The notes beneath the pieces are model-generated. The model saw only the letters and a program-made list of their open reading frames with translations. It did not search any database and had not been told where the DNA came from. This document shows, piece by piece, positions 1 through 7,498 of a DNA stretch of 64,000 nucleotides. The first letter of the stretch is position 1. Every line of letters starts with the position of its first letter. This DNA comes from Microthrixaceae bacterium. Lineage in GTDB: Bacteria; Actinomycetota; Acidimicrobiia; Acidimicrobiales; Microtrichaceae. Position numbers and translations under genes: made by a program. The stretch spans positions 41,837-105,836 of the forward strand of contig JAMLGJ010000010.1 of NCBI GenBank assembly GCA_023958095.1. Reading direction: 5' to 3'.

Positions 1-202
1 GATGGTGTGGGCCAGGGTGCCCCACCCGCCAGCGGGAGCCACCACGCTCATAGTCTCACTCGGGATCATCGCCGCTCCCGTGGAGCTGGCGGTCCTCATG
101 CTGGCGGTGGTGCTGCTCGTGATGCAGGGAGTGGCCATCAACCGGATCGCGGGGATCGACTACCCCCTGTGGTCACCGTCGAGTGGGCGAGCTGCCCGCT
201 GA
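1..202 (+). CDS. HPP family membrane protein, C-terminal part
   Basis: This is the 3' end of a gene that begins before the window. The visible 66 residues contain the family-defining His-Pro-Pro followed by Ala-Gly-Ala-Thr (from base 23) and two hydrophobic stretches, as at the C-terminus of HPP proteins. These are small integral membrane proteins with about four helices. Some plant and cyanobacterial homologues move nitrite; the bacterial role is mostly unknown. The ATG at base 2 is internal, not the real start. Confidence 0.6.
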   Translation, partial: MVWARVPHPPAGATTLIVSLGIIAAPVELAVLMLAVVLLVMQGVAINRIAGIDYPLWSPSSGRAAR

Positions 203-274
203 CGCGACGGCACCCGAGGTGGGCCTCGCGGTCCATTCCCCGGTGATTGCTCAACACCGTTAACCGGGGCGCCG

Positions 275-1618
275 ATGAGGATGGCGATGGATGAAGAGGA
301 AGACCTGACCGGCCCCGAGGCCCTTGCGTACCGGTCCTTCGGCAACGAGTTCCCGGTGCTGATGGTCCTCGTGGATCCCGACATGTGCATCAGCTGGGCC
401 AGTCCCGGATCGATGCCCGTCCTCGGCTACCAACCCGATGAGTTGGTCGGGCTGTCGGTTCTCGAACTGCTGCACCCCGACGACCTGGCCTCGATCGCGG
501 AGCTTCTCGGCAACGCCGCGGTGCACCCGGCTGAGACGTTGTCCTCACCGGCGGCAGCCCGCCTCGTGGAGTTCCCCGTGCGGGCCCGTTGCGCAGCCGG
601 CACCTGGGAGCCCATGAGTGCGTCCGGACGGGTCCTGGATTCCGACGGGACCCTGCTCGGGGTGATCCGCTCCGCCCGCGAGGTGCACGCACTCGACATG
701 GTGATCGGCGGCCTCGGTGCCCGTGGTGACCTGGACTCGGTCCTCGCGGCGGTGCTCGACCTGGCCTGCAGCCAGTTCAGGGTGCCCAGCGCATGGATAA
801 TCCACGATGCGGACGGCTCGGCCGAGGTTGTGGGCACCGATGATCCCGAGGTCCTGCAGCGGACACCGCACATGCTGGGCGACCTCCGCGGTGCGGGGTT
901 GAGCGCCGATGTCATCGCCCGGGGCGGCACCTGGTCGGTGCCCATCCTCTCGGCCACGGGCGAGACGCTGTTCGGGATTCTCCAACTCAGCGAGCGGCGC
1001 CCCGGTGGCCCTGCGCCACTGGATGTGCACCTCCTGGCCCGTGTGGCCTCCCTCGCATCGATCGCGTTCGCACGTCACCGCGACGACCAGCTGCTCACCG
1101 AGGCCGCGACCACCGACTACCTGACGGGACTCGCGAACCGTCGACAGTTCGAGCGCCGACTGGCCGAGACGTCCTTGGTGGTGGAGGAGACACCGCTGAC
1201 ACTGCTGTACGTCGACGTGGACGACTTCAAGGCGGTCAACGACTCCCTCGGGCACAAGGTCGGCGACGAGGTGCTCGCCGTGGTCGCCCGACGACTCGCC
1301 GGCGAGGTCCGCTCCTGTGACTTCGTCGGCCGGCTGGGAGGCGACGAGTTCGCGGTCGGCGTGCTGGGCCTCGACCGTGTCGAGGCCGCCTCCCTCGCCG
1401 CCAGGCTCGGGCAGACCCTGGCCGAACCGATCACGGTCGGGTGCTCGAGCATTGCGGTGACCGCCAGCATCGGCATCGCCAGGGCGTTCGACGAGGATTC
1501 CCTCGAGACGATCCTCGAACGTGGCGACGACGACATGTTCCTGCGCAAGCGCTCACGTCGCTCAGAGCTCCAGCGGAGCCGCCCGAACTCGCCCACTGAC
1601 CCGGCGCATATCGGCTGA
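275..1618 (+). CDS. PAS-GAF-like diguanylate cyclase (intact GGDEF)
   Basis: 447-residue soluble signalling protein that should make cyclic di-GMP from two GTP. Order: PAS fold (about 20-130), a GAF-like sensor region (about 140-270), and a GGDEF domain (about 285-440) opening with DYLTGLANRR. The catalytic motif GGDEF is intact at residues 355-359. An RxxD inhibitory site (R346-S-C-D349) sits exactly five residues before it, so product inhibition is expected. No membrane segment is seen, so the signal is probably cytoplasmic. A second in-frame ATG lies at 281. It is the only protein here with an intact GGDEF; those at 45338 and 52006 are degenerate. Confidence 0.88.
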   Translation: MRMAMDEEEDLTGPEALAYRSFGNEFPVLMVLVDPDMCISWASPGSMPVLGYQPDELVGLSVLELLHPDDLASIAELLGNAAVHPAETLSSPAAARLVEFPVRARCAAGTWEPMSASGRVLDSDGTLLGVIRSAREVHALDMVIGGLGARGDLDSVLAAVLDLACSQFRVPSAWIIHDADGSAEVVGTDDPEVLQRTPHMLGDLRGAGLSADVIARGGTWSVPILSATGETLFGILQLSERRPGGPAPLDVHLLARVASLASIAFARHRDDQLLTEAATTDYLTGLANRRQFERRLAETSLVVEETPLTLLYVDVDDFKAVNDSLGHKVGDEVLAVVARRLAGEVRSCDFVGRLGGDEFAVGVLGLDRVEAASLAARLGQTLAEPITVGCSSIAVTASIGIARAFDEDSLETILERGDDDMFLRKRSRRSELQRSRPNSPTDPAHIG

Positions 1619-1672
1619 CGGCCGGTCCCGGTCCCCGGGAGAGAGCACCGGGCCAGCGTTGCAGGTGCTCCC

Positions 1673-1690
1673 GCCAACGGATTCGTTGGC
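1673..1690 (+). terminator. Hairpin after the diguanylate cyclase gene
   Basis: GCCAACG (1673-1679), loop GATT, CGTTGGC (1684-1690): a perfect 7-bp stem 55 nt after the stop codon. No T-run follows, as is common in high-GC actinobacteria. Confidence 0.45.
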
Positions 1691-1800
1691 CGGTGTCCCA
1701 CGGAACGCCGCGATGTCACATTCCCCCAACGAAGGTGTTCTCCGGTGCCCCTGCAGCGGAACGGCACCGTGTTGCGTTCGTTGGCGATGGGAGGAGTTCG

Positions 1801-2688
1801 GTGGGTCAGAACGGCATCGACGACGTGGTGCGGCCACGCCTGACCGTGTTGGGCACGGTCACCGTCGATGGCCGCGAGGTGACGCGGTCACAGGCTGCGC
1901 TGCTGTCGGCACTTGCCCTGCGCCAGGGTCCTGCATCGGTACCCGCCGGGGCGGCGGGCAGCGGCCCCGACGACGGGCACGAGGCGGCGCCACCGGGTGC
2001 CCCGGTGGGAGCCGACGTCCTCATCGATGCGGTTTGGCCGTCGGGGGCTCCCGGGTCGGCCCGGTCCTCGTTGCAGAACCAGGTGTCGCGCCTGCGCCGG
2101 AGCTTCGGCCCCGAGGTGGTGCTGAGCACCAGGGCCGGATACAGGCTCGGACTCGGTACCGACGCAGCCCTGTTCGAGGCCCAGGCGGACAAGGGGTGTG
2201 CCCTGCCACCCACCAGGGCCGCGGTGGAGCTGCTCGAAGCTGCGGGACGGCTCTGGGGTGGGCACCCCTATGAGGCGCTGGCCGACGACACGACCGCGGT
2301 CGCGGAGTCGGCGCGGTTGTGCGCGCTGCACCAGCGCGTCGAGCAGTGCCTGGCCCGGGCGCGCATCGCCATCGGCGACCACCGCAGGGCGGCGGTGGAA
2401 CTGGCGGCGATGATCGAATCGGATCCCTATGCCGAGGTGAGCTGGGAGCTGTTGATCAGGGCCCTCGTGGCCGATGGGCGTCGGGCCGAGGCCCTGCAGG
2501 CCTGCTCGCGCCTCGAGTCCGTGCTCGAGGAGGACCTGGGCGCCCGGCCCTCGGGACGGATCGAGTCGTTGCGGCGGCAACTCGTCTCAGTGCCCGAGGA
2601 CAGCTGCGCCGGAGCCGTCGCCCACAGGAACCGCCACCGCTGCAGGGACCGTCACAGGAACCAGCGGACCCCCGGCGAGGGTTCATAG
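1801..2688 (+). CDS. SARP-type transcriptional activator (winged helix + BTAD)
   Basis: 295 residues. An N-terminal OmpR-like winged helix (about 10-125; RLTVLGTVTVDG opening, later SLQNQVSRLRR) is followed by a bacterial transcriptional activator domain of TPR-like helices (about 130-270; SWELLIRALVADGRRAEAL). This is the layout of the AfsR/DnrI regulators, without an NTPase part. The winged helix is interrupted by about 35 low-complexity Gly/Ala/Pro residues, which is unusual. The GTG at 1801 is chosen because GGGAGGAG lies 5 nt upstream; the longer frame starting at 1693 has no such site. The last 37 bases overlap the opposite gene tail to tail. The next two genes carry the C-terminal domain often fused to AfsR-like proteins, so the three may form one regulatory set (inference). 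Confidence 0.75.
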   Translation: MGQNGIDDVVRPRLTVLGTVTVDGREVTRSQAALLSALALRQGPASVPAGAAGSGPDDGHEAAPPGAPVGADVLIDAVWPSGAPGSARSSLQNQVSRLRRSFGPEVVLSTRAGYRLGLGTDAALFEAQADKGCALPPTRAAVELLEAAGRLWGGHPYEALADDTTAVAESARLCALHQRVEQCLARARIAIGDHRRAAVELAAMIESDPYAEVSWELLIRALVADGRRAEALQACSRLESVLEEDLGARPSGRIESLRRQLVSVPEDSCAGAVAHRNRHRCRDRHRNQRTPGEGS

Positions 2689-3914
2689 GCGCACACGTGG
2701 CCCGTCGACACCGTCGCGGACAGGTGCTCGGCCAGCACGCGGTGGTCCTCATGGAGTGAGGAGATGGTGCGCCGGAGCAGCTTCGAGACCCGCGAGCGCG
2801 CACGGTCGTCGCGCAGCACCTCCGCGAGGTCGCCGGTCGTGAGCGCGTCGAGATCCACACTGTCCGGCCCAACCGTTGAGAACGCCGCTGAGAGCCCATC
2901 CAGCAGCACCGTTCGTGGCTCGTCGGGGTCCTCCGGGCCGCGGCTCGTCGCGCAGCGTGCCGGGCGCTGTGCGACCCGGTGCTCGAGGAGCACTGCGGGG
3001 ATCGCCGCCCCGGGGCGCCGGAGGAGCTCGGCCACCGCATGGAGCCCGAGCCGGTCCGGCACCTCCACGGACGGCTGGATGCCGAAACCGACGACCCATG
3101 ACCCCCGGGCCGTGCCGGCACCCCCGGACATGTGCAGCAGGTGTCCCGATGCCGGTTGCGGTGCCGCGCCTCCCCGTGGGTCGCCCCCGGTGTGGTCCGT
3201 CGGACGGCCCGAGGTGCTGTCGGTGGGCGGGCGGGTGCCTTCGTGGGGACGCCCTGCACAGGCCTGCAGGGCGCGGTCGGCCTCACCGAGGAGGTGCAGC
3301 GAACCGCCGGCTGCGAAGAACGTGCGGGCGCTCACCAGTGCGCGCCGGGCGGCACCGAGGTGAGCCGTCGCGCCTGCGGCGGTGCTGCAGTGGGCGGCCG
3401 TGATCTCGGCCCGTGCCAGTTCGAGGCGCGCCCGCGCTCCCCAAAGGGGGGCACGGGCATCCCCGGTGGCGACGGCTGCCCCGAAGTGCGCGATGGCGGT
3501 CCTCAGGTCACCCCTCGCAACAGCCAGGTGGCCCCGAAGGGACTCCACGGGTGTCAGCGGGGTCCCGTCGATGCAGAGGAAGTCGGCCCGGAGGGAGTCC
3601 ACGGTCCCCATCAACTGCTCCGCGAGCCCCTCCACGTGGACCCGCGACACACTCCACACCGCAGCCGCGAGCTCCTGGGTGGACCAGGTGGAGGCGTCGT
3701 CGGTGTGGGCAAGCAGCTCCGCCGCCTCCGAGGGCCGGCCGGTGCAGATGAGCGCCCGTGCCCTGAGTGCGGGATGCAACCCGGCTGCCGCATCGGCCCA
3801 GCGTTCGTCGCGTCCTGCGAGGTGGTCCACCTCCACCGCGAGATGCTCGGGCAACTGCGAGGAGTCGGCCAGGTCGGGGATGTCCCGGTCCGGGTCGAAG
3901 GGTGGAAGCGCCAC
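2652..3914 (-). CDS. Helical-repeat protein with AfsR/LuxR-associated C-terminal domain
   Basis: 420 residues, function unknown. The N-terminal half (about 1-205) is rich in Ala/Leu helices like TPR repeats. A Gly/Pro/Thr linker follows (about 208-245), then a C-terminal domain (about 250-420) ending with VSTG..C.Y.P...RW. That ending is also found in the divergently transcribed gene at 3937 and, from family knowledge, at the end of large actinobacterial AAA/TPR regulators. No DNA-binding or ATPase motif is present. GTG 3914 is favoured because a TAGGAT box ends 6 nt upstream. It shares its promoter with the gene at 3937 and overlaps the SARP gene end by 37 bp. Confidence 0.65.
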   Translation of the reverse strand: MALPPFDPDRDIPDLADSSQLPEHLAVEVDHLAGRDERWADAAAGLHPALRARALICTGRPSEAAELLAHTDDASTWSTQELAAAVWSVSRVHVEGLAEQLMGTVDSLRADFLCIDGTPLTPVESLRGHLAVARGDLRTAIAHFGAAVATGDARAPLWGARARLELARAEITAAHCSTAAGATAHLGAARRALVSARTFFAAGGSLHLLGEADRALQACAGRPHEGTRPPTDSTSGRPTDHTGGDPRGGAAPQPASGHLLHMSGGAGTARGSWVVGFGIQPSVEVPDRLGLHAVAELLRRPGAAIPAVLLEHRVAQRPARCATSRGPEDPDEPRTVLLDGLSAAFSTVGPDSVDLDALTTGDLAEVLRDDRARSRVSKLLRRTISSLHEDHRVLAEHLSATVSTGHVCAYEPSPGVRWFL

Positions 3915-3920
3915 AGCGGA

Positions 3921-3930
3921 ATCCTATGGT
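3921..3930. promoter_or_regulatory. Bidirectional leaderless promoter with shared TA
   Basis: ATCCTATGGT holds TATGGT on the + strand (3925-3930, 6 nt before GTG 3937) and TAGGAT on the - strand (3926-3921, 6 nt before GTG 3914). The two -10 boxes overlap by the dinucleotide TA. No Shine-Dalgarno fits in the 22-bp gap, so both mRNAs are expected to be leaderless. Confidence 0.6.
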
Positions 3931-3936
3931 CGGTGT

Positions 3937-5730
3937 GTGCGAGAACCGCTTCCCTGGGAGGTCGTCGAGACCTTCCCGTCGGCCGACCCGGACCTGATCG
4001 CCCACTGGTTCGGTGCCTGCGGCCGTGCCGGCAGCCCCGCGGAGCGCGTCGAGGCGAACGTGGGCGCGGCGTTGTCGTCGTACTGGGCTGTCCAATCCGG
4101 CCACGAACAGGACTTCGAGGCCAACCTGAAGCGGCGCCGAGAGCTCGTCGCGGCGGCCTGGGACGCCGCATCGGAGACGGGCGAGCCCGACCTCCTGGCA
4201 ACGGCCGCGCTGGGGAGGCTCCACGCGCTGTGGGGTCCCGACGACGCCGAGGGTCGGCGGGAGATGCTGGTGGTGCTCGGGGGGCTCGCCCCGCGTCTGG
4301 TCGACGAGGACCTGAGGGCCCGTGCCATCGAATGGCGGGTCCTGCAGTGCTTCGACCTCGGCGACCTCGACGGGGTGCGGACCGGTGCGGCCGAACTGGA
4401 GGCACTCGGGGGTACGGCCGCGGACACGCTCCGCTGCCGGCGCATCGAGTTGTGGCGTGCGAACCTGGCGATGCTCGAGGGCGACCTCGACCGTGCGGTG
4501 GCCATCAACACCGGAGCCATCTCCGCCACGGCCTCGACGGCGGGTTCCCCGTTCTCGTTTCAGAACGCGGCGATAACCATCGCCATCGAGCGGTTCCTGC
4601 GGCGCGGCCTGGCCGACGTGTTGGACTCGGTGCGTTCGATCCGGGCCTCCTCCCCGCGCGTTGCCGCCAACTGGGACGTGGGCCTCGCGTTCACGCTCTC
4701 GGAGTGCGGGGAGCTCGACGAGGCCGCCCGGCTGTTCGCCGAGATGTCCCGGGCGGACTTCGCGGGGGTTCCACGTGACCTCAACTGGTTGGTGACGATG
4801 CACCTGCTGGGGCTGGTCGCGGTCCACCTCGAGGACACCGCGGCGATGGAGGTCCTGCTCGGCATGCTCGGGCCCCACGAGCACCTCGATGCCACCCATG
4901 GCTGCGGGTACGCCTCCTACGGCCCGGTGGGACGGGTCGTGGGCAGCCTCGCGGCCCACCTCGGCGACCCGGATCGTGCCGACAAGGCCTTCGCCTCGGT
5001 GCTCGCCAGCCGTGAGCCCGGTCCGTGGACCGCGCTCACCCTCCACGACCGCGCAGTGGCCCGTTCGGGCGCGGACCCCGATGCAGCGGAGCGACTCGCC
5101 GAAGCGGCTGCAACCGAGTGCGACCGCCTGGGGCTGTCGGAGTGGGCCGAGGCCGCGCGTTCGGTGCGTGCGCGGGCGCTCGAGGCGAGCGCGCACCGCG
5201 CATCGGTGACGGTCGGACCCGACGGCTGTGTGCTGCGCCACCCCCTCGGAACCGCACGTGTGTCGGGGAAGGGAGCGCAGTACCTGGTGCGCATGCTCCT
5301 GGAGCCGGGTGAACCCATCGCCGCAGCAGAGCTCGACGATCCCGGGGGCCACGGCGCGCGTGTGCCCAGGGGGTCCCGGCTGGCCGTCGCCGACGACGAG
5401 GCGCTCGCCGCGTACCGCCGGCGCCTCTCCGAGCTGCGAGACAGGGCCTCGGAGCTCGACACCGAGGAGCTGGCCGAGGTCGAGTTCCTCCGTCGAACGG
5501 TCGCGGCGGCCCGCCACATGGCTTCCTCCGCTCCGGAGGACGAACGTGTCAGGGTGCGCGTCACCAAGGCGATCAGGCGCTGTTTGGACAGTGTGGCCGA
5601 GCAGTCGCCGCGCCTCGGGCTGCACCTGCGCGAAGCGGTGTCGACCGGCACGAGTTGCATGTACGCGCCCGCCGACGGGCTCCGGTGGGAGCACATCACC
5701 CCCGGTGGAAACCTCCCTGGGGCTCCGTAG
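3937..5730 (+). CDS. TPR-rich protein with AfsR/LuxR-associated C-terminal domain
   Basis: 597 residues resembling the C-terminal half of AfsR/MalT-type regulators without their NTPase or DNA-binding parts. Residues about 20-410 are tandem helical (TPR-like) repeats. The C-terminal domain (about 430-590) has a small beta part (GAQYLVRMLLEPGEPI), a charged coiled segment (LSELRDRASELDTEEL), and the ending RVRVTKAIRR...HLREAVSTG.SC.Y.P..GLRW. The matching C-terminal features are in the divergent gene at 2652-3914, so the pair looks paralogous in that domain. GTG 3937 is chosen because TATGGT ends 6 nt upstream and any earlier start would run antisense into the neighbour. Function unknown; a sensory or partner role with the SARP protein is only a guess. 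Confidence 0.7.
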   Translation: MREPLPWEVVETFPSADPDLIAHWFGACGRAGSPAERVEANVGAALSSYWAVQSGHEQDFEANLKRRRELVAAAWDAASETGEPDLLATAALGRLHALWGPDDAEGRREMLVVLGGLAPRLVDEDLRARAIEWRVLQCFDLGDLDGVRTGAAELEALGGTAADTLRCRRIELWRANLAMLEGDLDRAVAINTGAISATASTAGSPFSFQNAAITIAIERFLRRGLADVLDSVRSIRASSPRVAANWDVGLAFTLSECGELDEAARLFAEMSRADFAGVPRDLNWLVTMHLLGLVAVHLEDTAAMEVLLGMLGPHEHLDATHGCGYASYGPVGRVVGSLAAHLGDPDRADKAFASVLASREPGPWTALTLHDRAVARSGADPDAAERLAEAAATECDRLGLSEWAEAARSVRARALEASAHRASVTVGPDGCVLRHPLGTARVSGKGAQYLVRMLLEPGEPIAAAELDDPGGHGARVPRGSRLAVADDEALAAYRRRLSELRDRASELDTEELAEVEFLRRTVAAARHMASSAPEDERVRVRVTKAIRRCLDSVAEQSPRLGLHLREAVSTGTSCMYAPADGLRWEHITPGGNLPGAP

Positions 5731-5733
5731 CAT
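5728..5733 (+). promoter_or_regulatory. -10 box TAGCAT, leaderless
   Basis: TAGCAT ends 6 nt before ATG 5740. Its TAG is also the stop codon of the gene ending at 5730. Confidence 0.5.
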
Positions 5734-5739
5734 CGGGGG

Positions 5740-7413
5740 ATGCCCAAAGCACTCCGCCGGATACGTGCTGCGGCGTGCAGCACCGCCACCGCAGCACTGC
5801 TCGCCGCGTTGCTGCTCGCATGCAGCGGGGGCTCCGGGTCCACCTCGGGTGGCGGGGGTCCAGCCGAGGACTCCTCCGAGGGCAACGCCCAGTCCGCGGA
5901 CCGTGACCGTCCCCCGGGTGATCCGCTTGCGACCGTCACCGAACAGGACGTCCGCGACGCGGTGGAGCAGATACCCGACGAGGTCGCGGAAGTGCTCGAG
6001 CGGAGCGGTGTGCCGGGTGCCTCGATCACCGTCGTCCACGGCGACGAGGTGGTCTACGCCCGGGGCTTCGGGGTGCGCGACCTCGACTCGGGTGAACCCG
6101 TGGACGAGGAGACCGTGTTCCAGTTGGCGTCGCTGTCCAAGCCGATCAGCGCGACCGTGGTCTCGGCCCTGGTGGGTCGCGGCGAGCTCGACTGGTCCGA
6201 CCCGGTGGTCGAACACACGCCCGGTTTCGAGTTGTCGGATCCGATGGTCAGCGAACGCGTGAGTGTCGGTGACCTGTTCTCCCACCGCAGCGGCCTTCCG
6301 GACCACGCCGGTGACCTCCTCGAGGACCTCGGTTTCGACCGCGAGGAGATCCTCGCCAGGTTGTCCATGCAGCCACTCGCAGGGTTCAGGGACAGCTACG
6401 CCTACACGAACTTCGGGCTGACCGAGGCAGCTGTGGCCGCTGCCGCCGCGGCGGGTGGAACCTGGGAGGAGCTCACCGAGTCGGTGCTGTTCGAGCCCGC
6501 AGGGATGGAACACACCACGGATTCGTTCGAGGAGTTCCTGTCCGAACCCAACCGGGCGTCCCCGCACGTTCGCGACGCGGAAGGGAACTGGGTGGTCGGG
6601 GAGCAGCGCGACCCCTCCGCGCAGTCTCCCGCTGGCGGTGTCTCCTCCAACGCCGAGGACCTCGGGGCGTGGTTGCGGATACAACTCGCGGACGGCGCAC
6701 TGGACGGCGAGCAGATCGTCGCCGAGGGTGAGTTGACCAGGATGCGTACCCCACAGGCGCTGAGTGGCCCACCGTCCAGTCCGAGCGCCAGGTCCTCCTT
6801 CTACGGCTTCGGTCTCGGAGTGGGCGACCGCGACGACGGGTTCGTGGGGCTGTCGCACTCCGGGGCATTCCTCATGGGAGCGGCGACCGCGGTCGGGATC
6901 GTCCCGGGCCAGGACCTCGCGGTGGCGGTGATCACCAACGGCCAGCCCGTCGGGGCGGCGGAGACGCTGCGGGAGGTCGTGCTCGACCTGGCGATCCACG
7001 GAGAGGTGACCAGGAACTGGTGGGAGCTGTACTCGCAGCGCTTCGAGGGGATGTACGAACCGTCGACCCCCACCGACTGGGGCGCCCCGGTGGAACAGCC
7101 CGCACCTGCCCGTGCGGACACGGCGTACCTCGGCACCTACTCGAATGACTACTACGGTCCCCTCGAGGTGCGGCAGGGCGCCTCCGGTCTCGAGATGGTC
7201 CTCGGACCCGAGTCGATGGTGTTTCCTCTCACCCACCATGACGGGGATTCGTTCCTGTTCACGCCTCCGGGTGAGAACTCCCTCGGGCCCACCGGGATCA
7301 CCTTCGGATTCGAGGGCGCTTCCGGCGATGGTGGGTCGTCCGGTGACGTGGCCGTGGCAGCCACCGTGGAGTACTACGACGAGACCGGACTCGGTACCTG
7401 GGTCCACACCTGA
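5740..7413 (+). CDS. Serine hydrolase lipoprotein, beta-lactamase class C / CubicO family
   Basis: 557 residues. A lipoprotein signal (LLLAC lipobox near residue 28) and a Gly/Ser linker precede a penicillin-binding-protein-like domain (about 75-420). The SxxK motif is in QLASLSKPIS, the YxN motif in YAYTNFG, and the third motif is HSG in GLSHSGAF. A C-terminal beta region (about 460-557) resembles the lipocalin-like tail of CubicO esterases. Expected to act outside the membrane on an ester or amide such as a peptidoglycan peptide; the substrate cannot be read from sequence. The start has a TAGCAT box 6 nt upstream and no Shine-Dalgarno. Confidence 0.8.
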   Translation: MPKALRRIRAAACSTATAALLAALLLACSGGSGSTSGGGGPAEDSSEGNAQSADRDRPPGDPLATVTEQDVRDAVEQIPDEVAEVLERSGVPGASITVVHGDEVVYARGFGVRDLDSGEPVDEETVFQLASLSKPISATVVSALVGRGELDWSDPVVEHTPGFELSDPMVSERVSVGDLFSHRSGLPDHAGDLLEDLGFDREEILARLSMQPLAGFRDSYAYTNFGLTEAAVAAAAAAGGTWEELTESVLFEPAGMEHTTDSFEEFLSEPNRASPHVRDAEGNWVVGEQRDPSAQSPAGGVSSNAEDLGAWLRIQLADGALDGEQIVAEGELTRMRTPQALSGPPSSPSARSSFYGFGLGVGDRDDGFVGLSHSGAFLMGAATAVGIVPGQDLAVAVITNGQPVGAAETLREVVLDLAIHGEVTRNWWELYSQRFEGMYEPSTPTDWGAPVEQPAPARADTAYLGTYSNDYYGPLEVRQGASGLEMVLGPESMVFPLTHHDGDSFLFTPPGENSLGPTGITFGFEGASGDGGSSGDVAVAATVEYYDETGLGTWVHT

Positions 7414-7431
7414 AGGCACTCGCAGGTGCCT
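7414..7431 (+). terminator. Hairpin after serine hydrolase gene
   Basis: AGGCAC (7414-7419), 6-nt loop, GTGCCT (7426-7431), directly after the stop codon. A weak stem with no T-run. Confidence 0.35.
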
Positions 7432-7498
7432 GAGCGATTGGGTCCAACGGCCCATGTGGCCGCGGCACATGCTTCCCCACAATGGTCGGGTGAGCGCG

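Noticed and set aside
3382..3936. A possible N-terminal extension of the gene starting at 3937
   Set aside because: It would run antisense through the gene at 2652-3914, its sequence is low complexity, and the TATGGT box points to a start at 3937.
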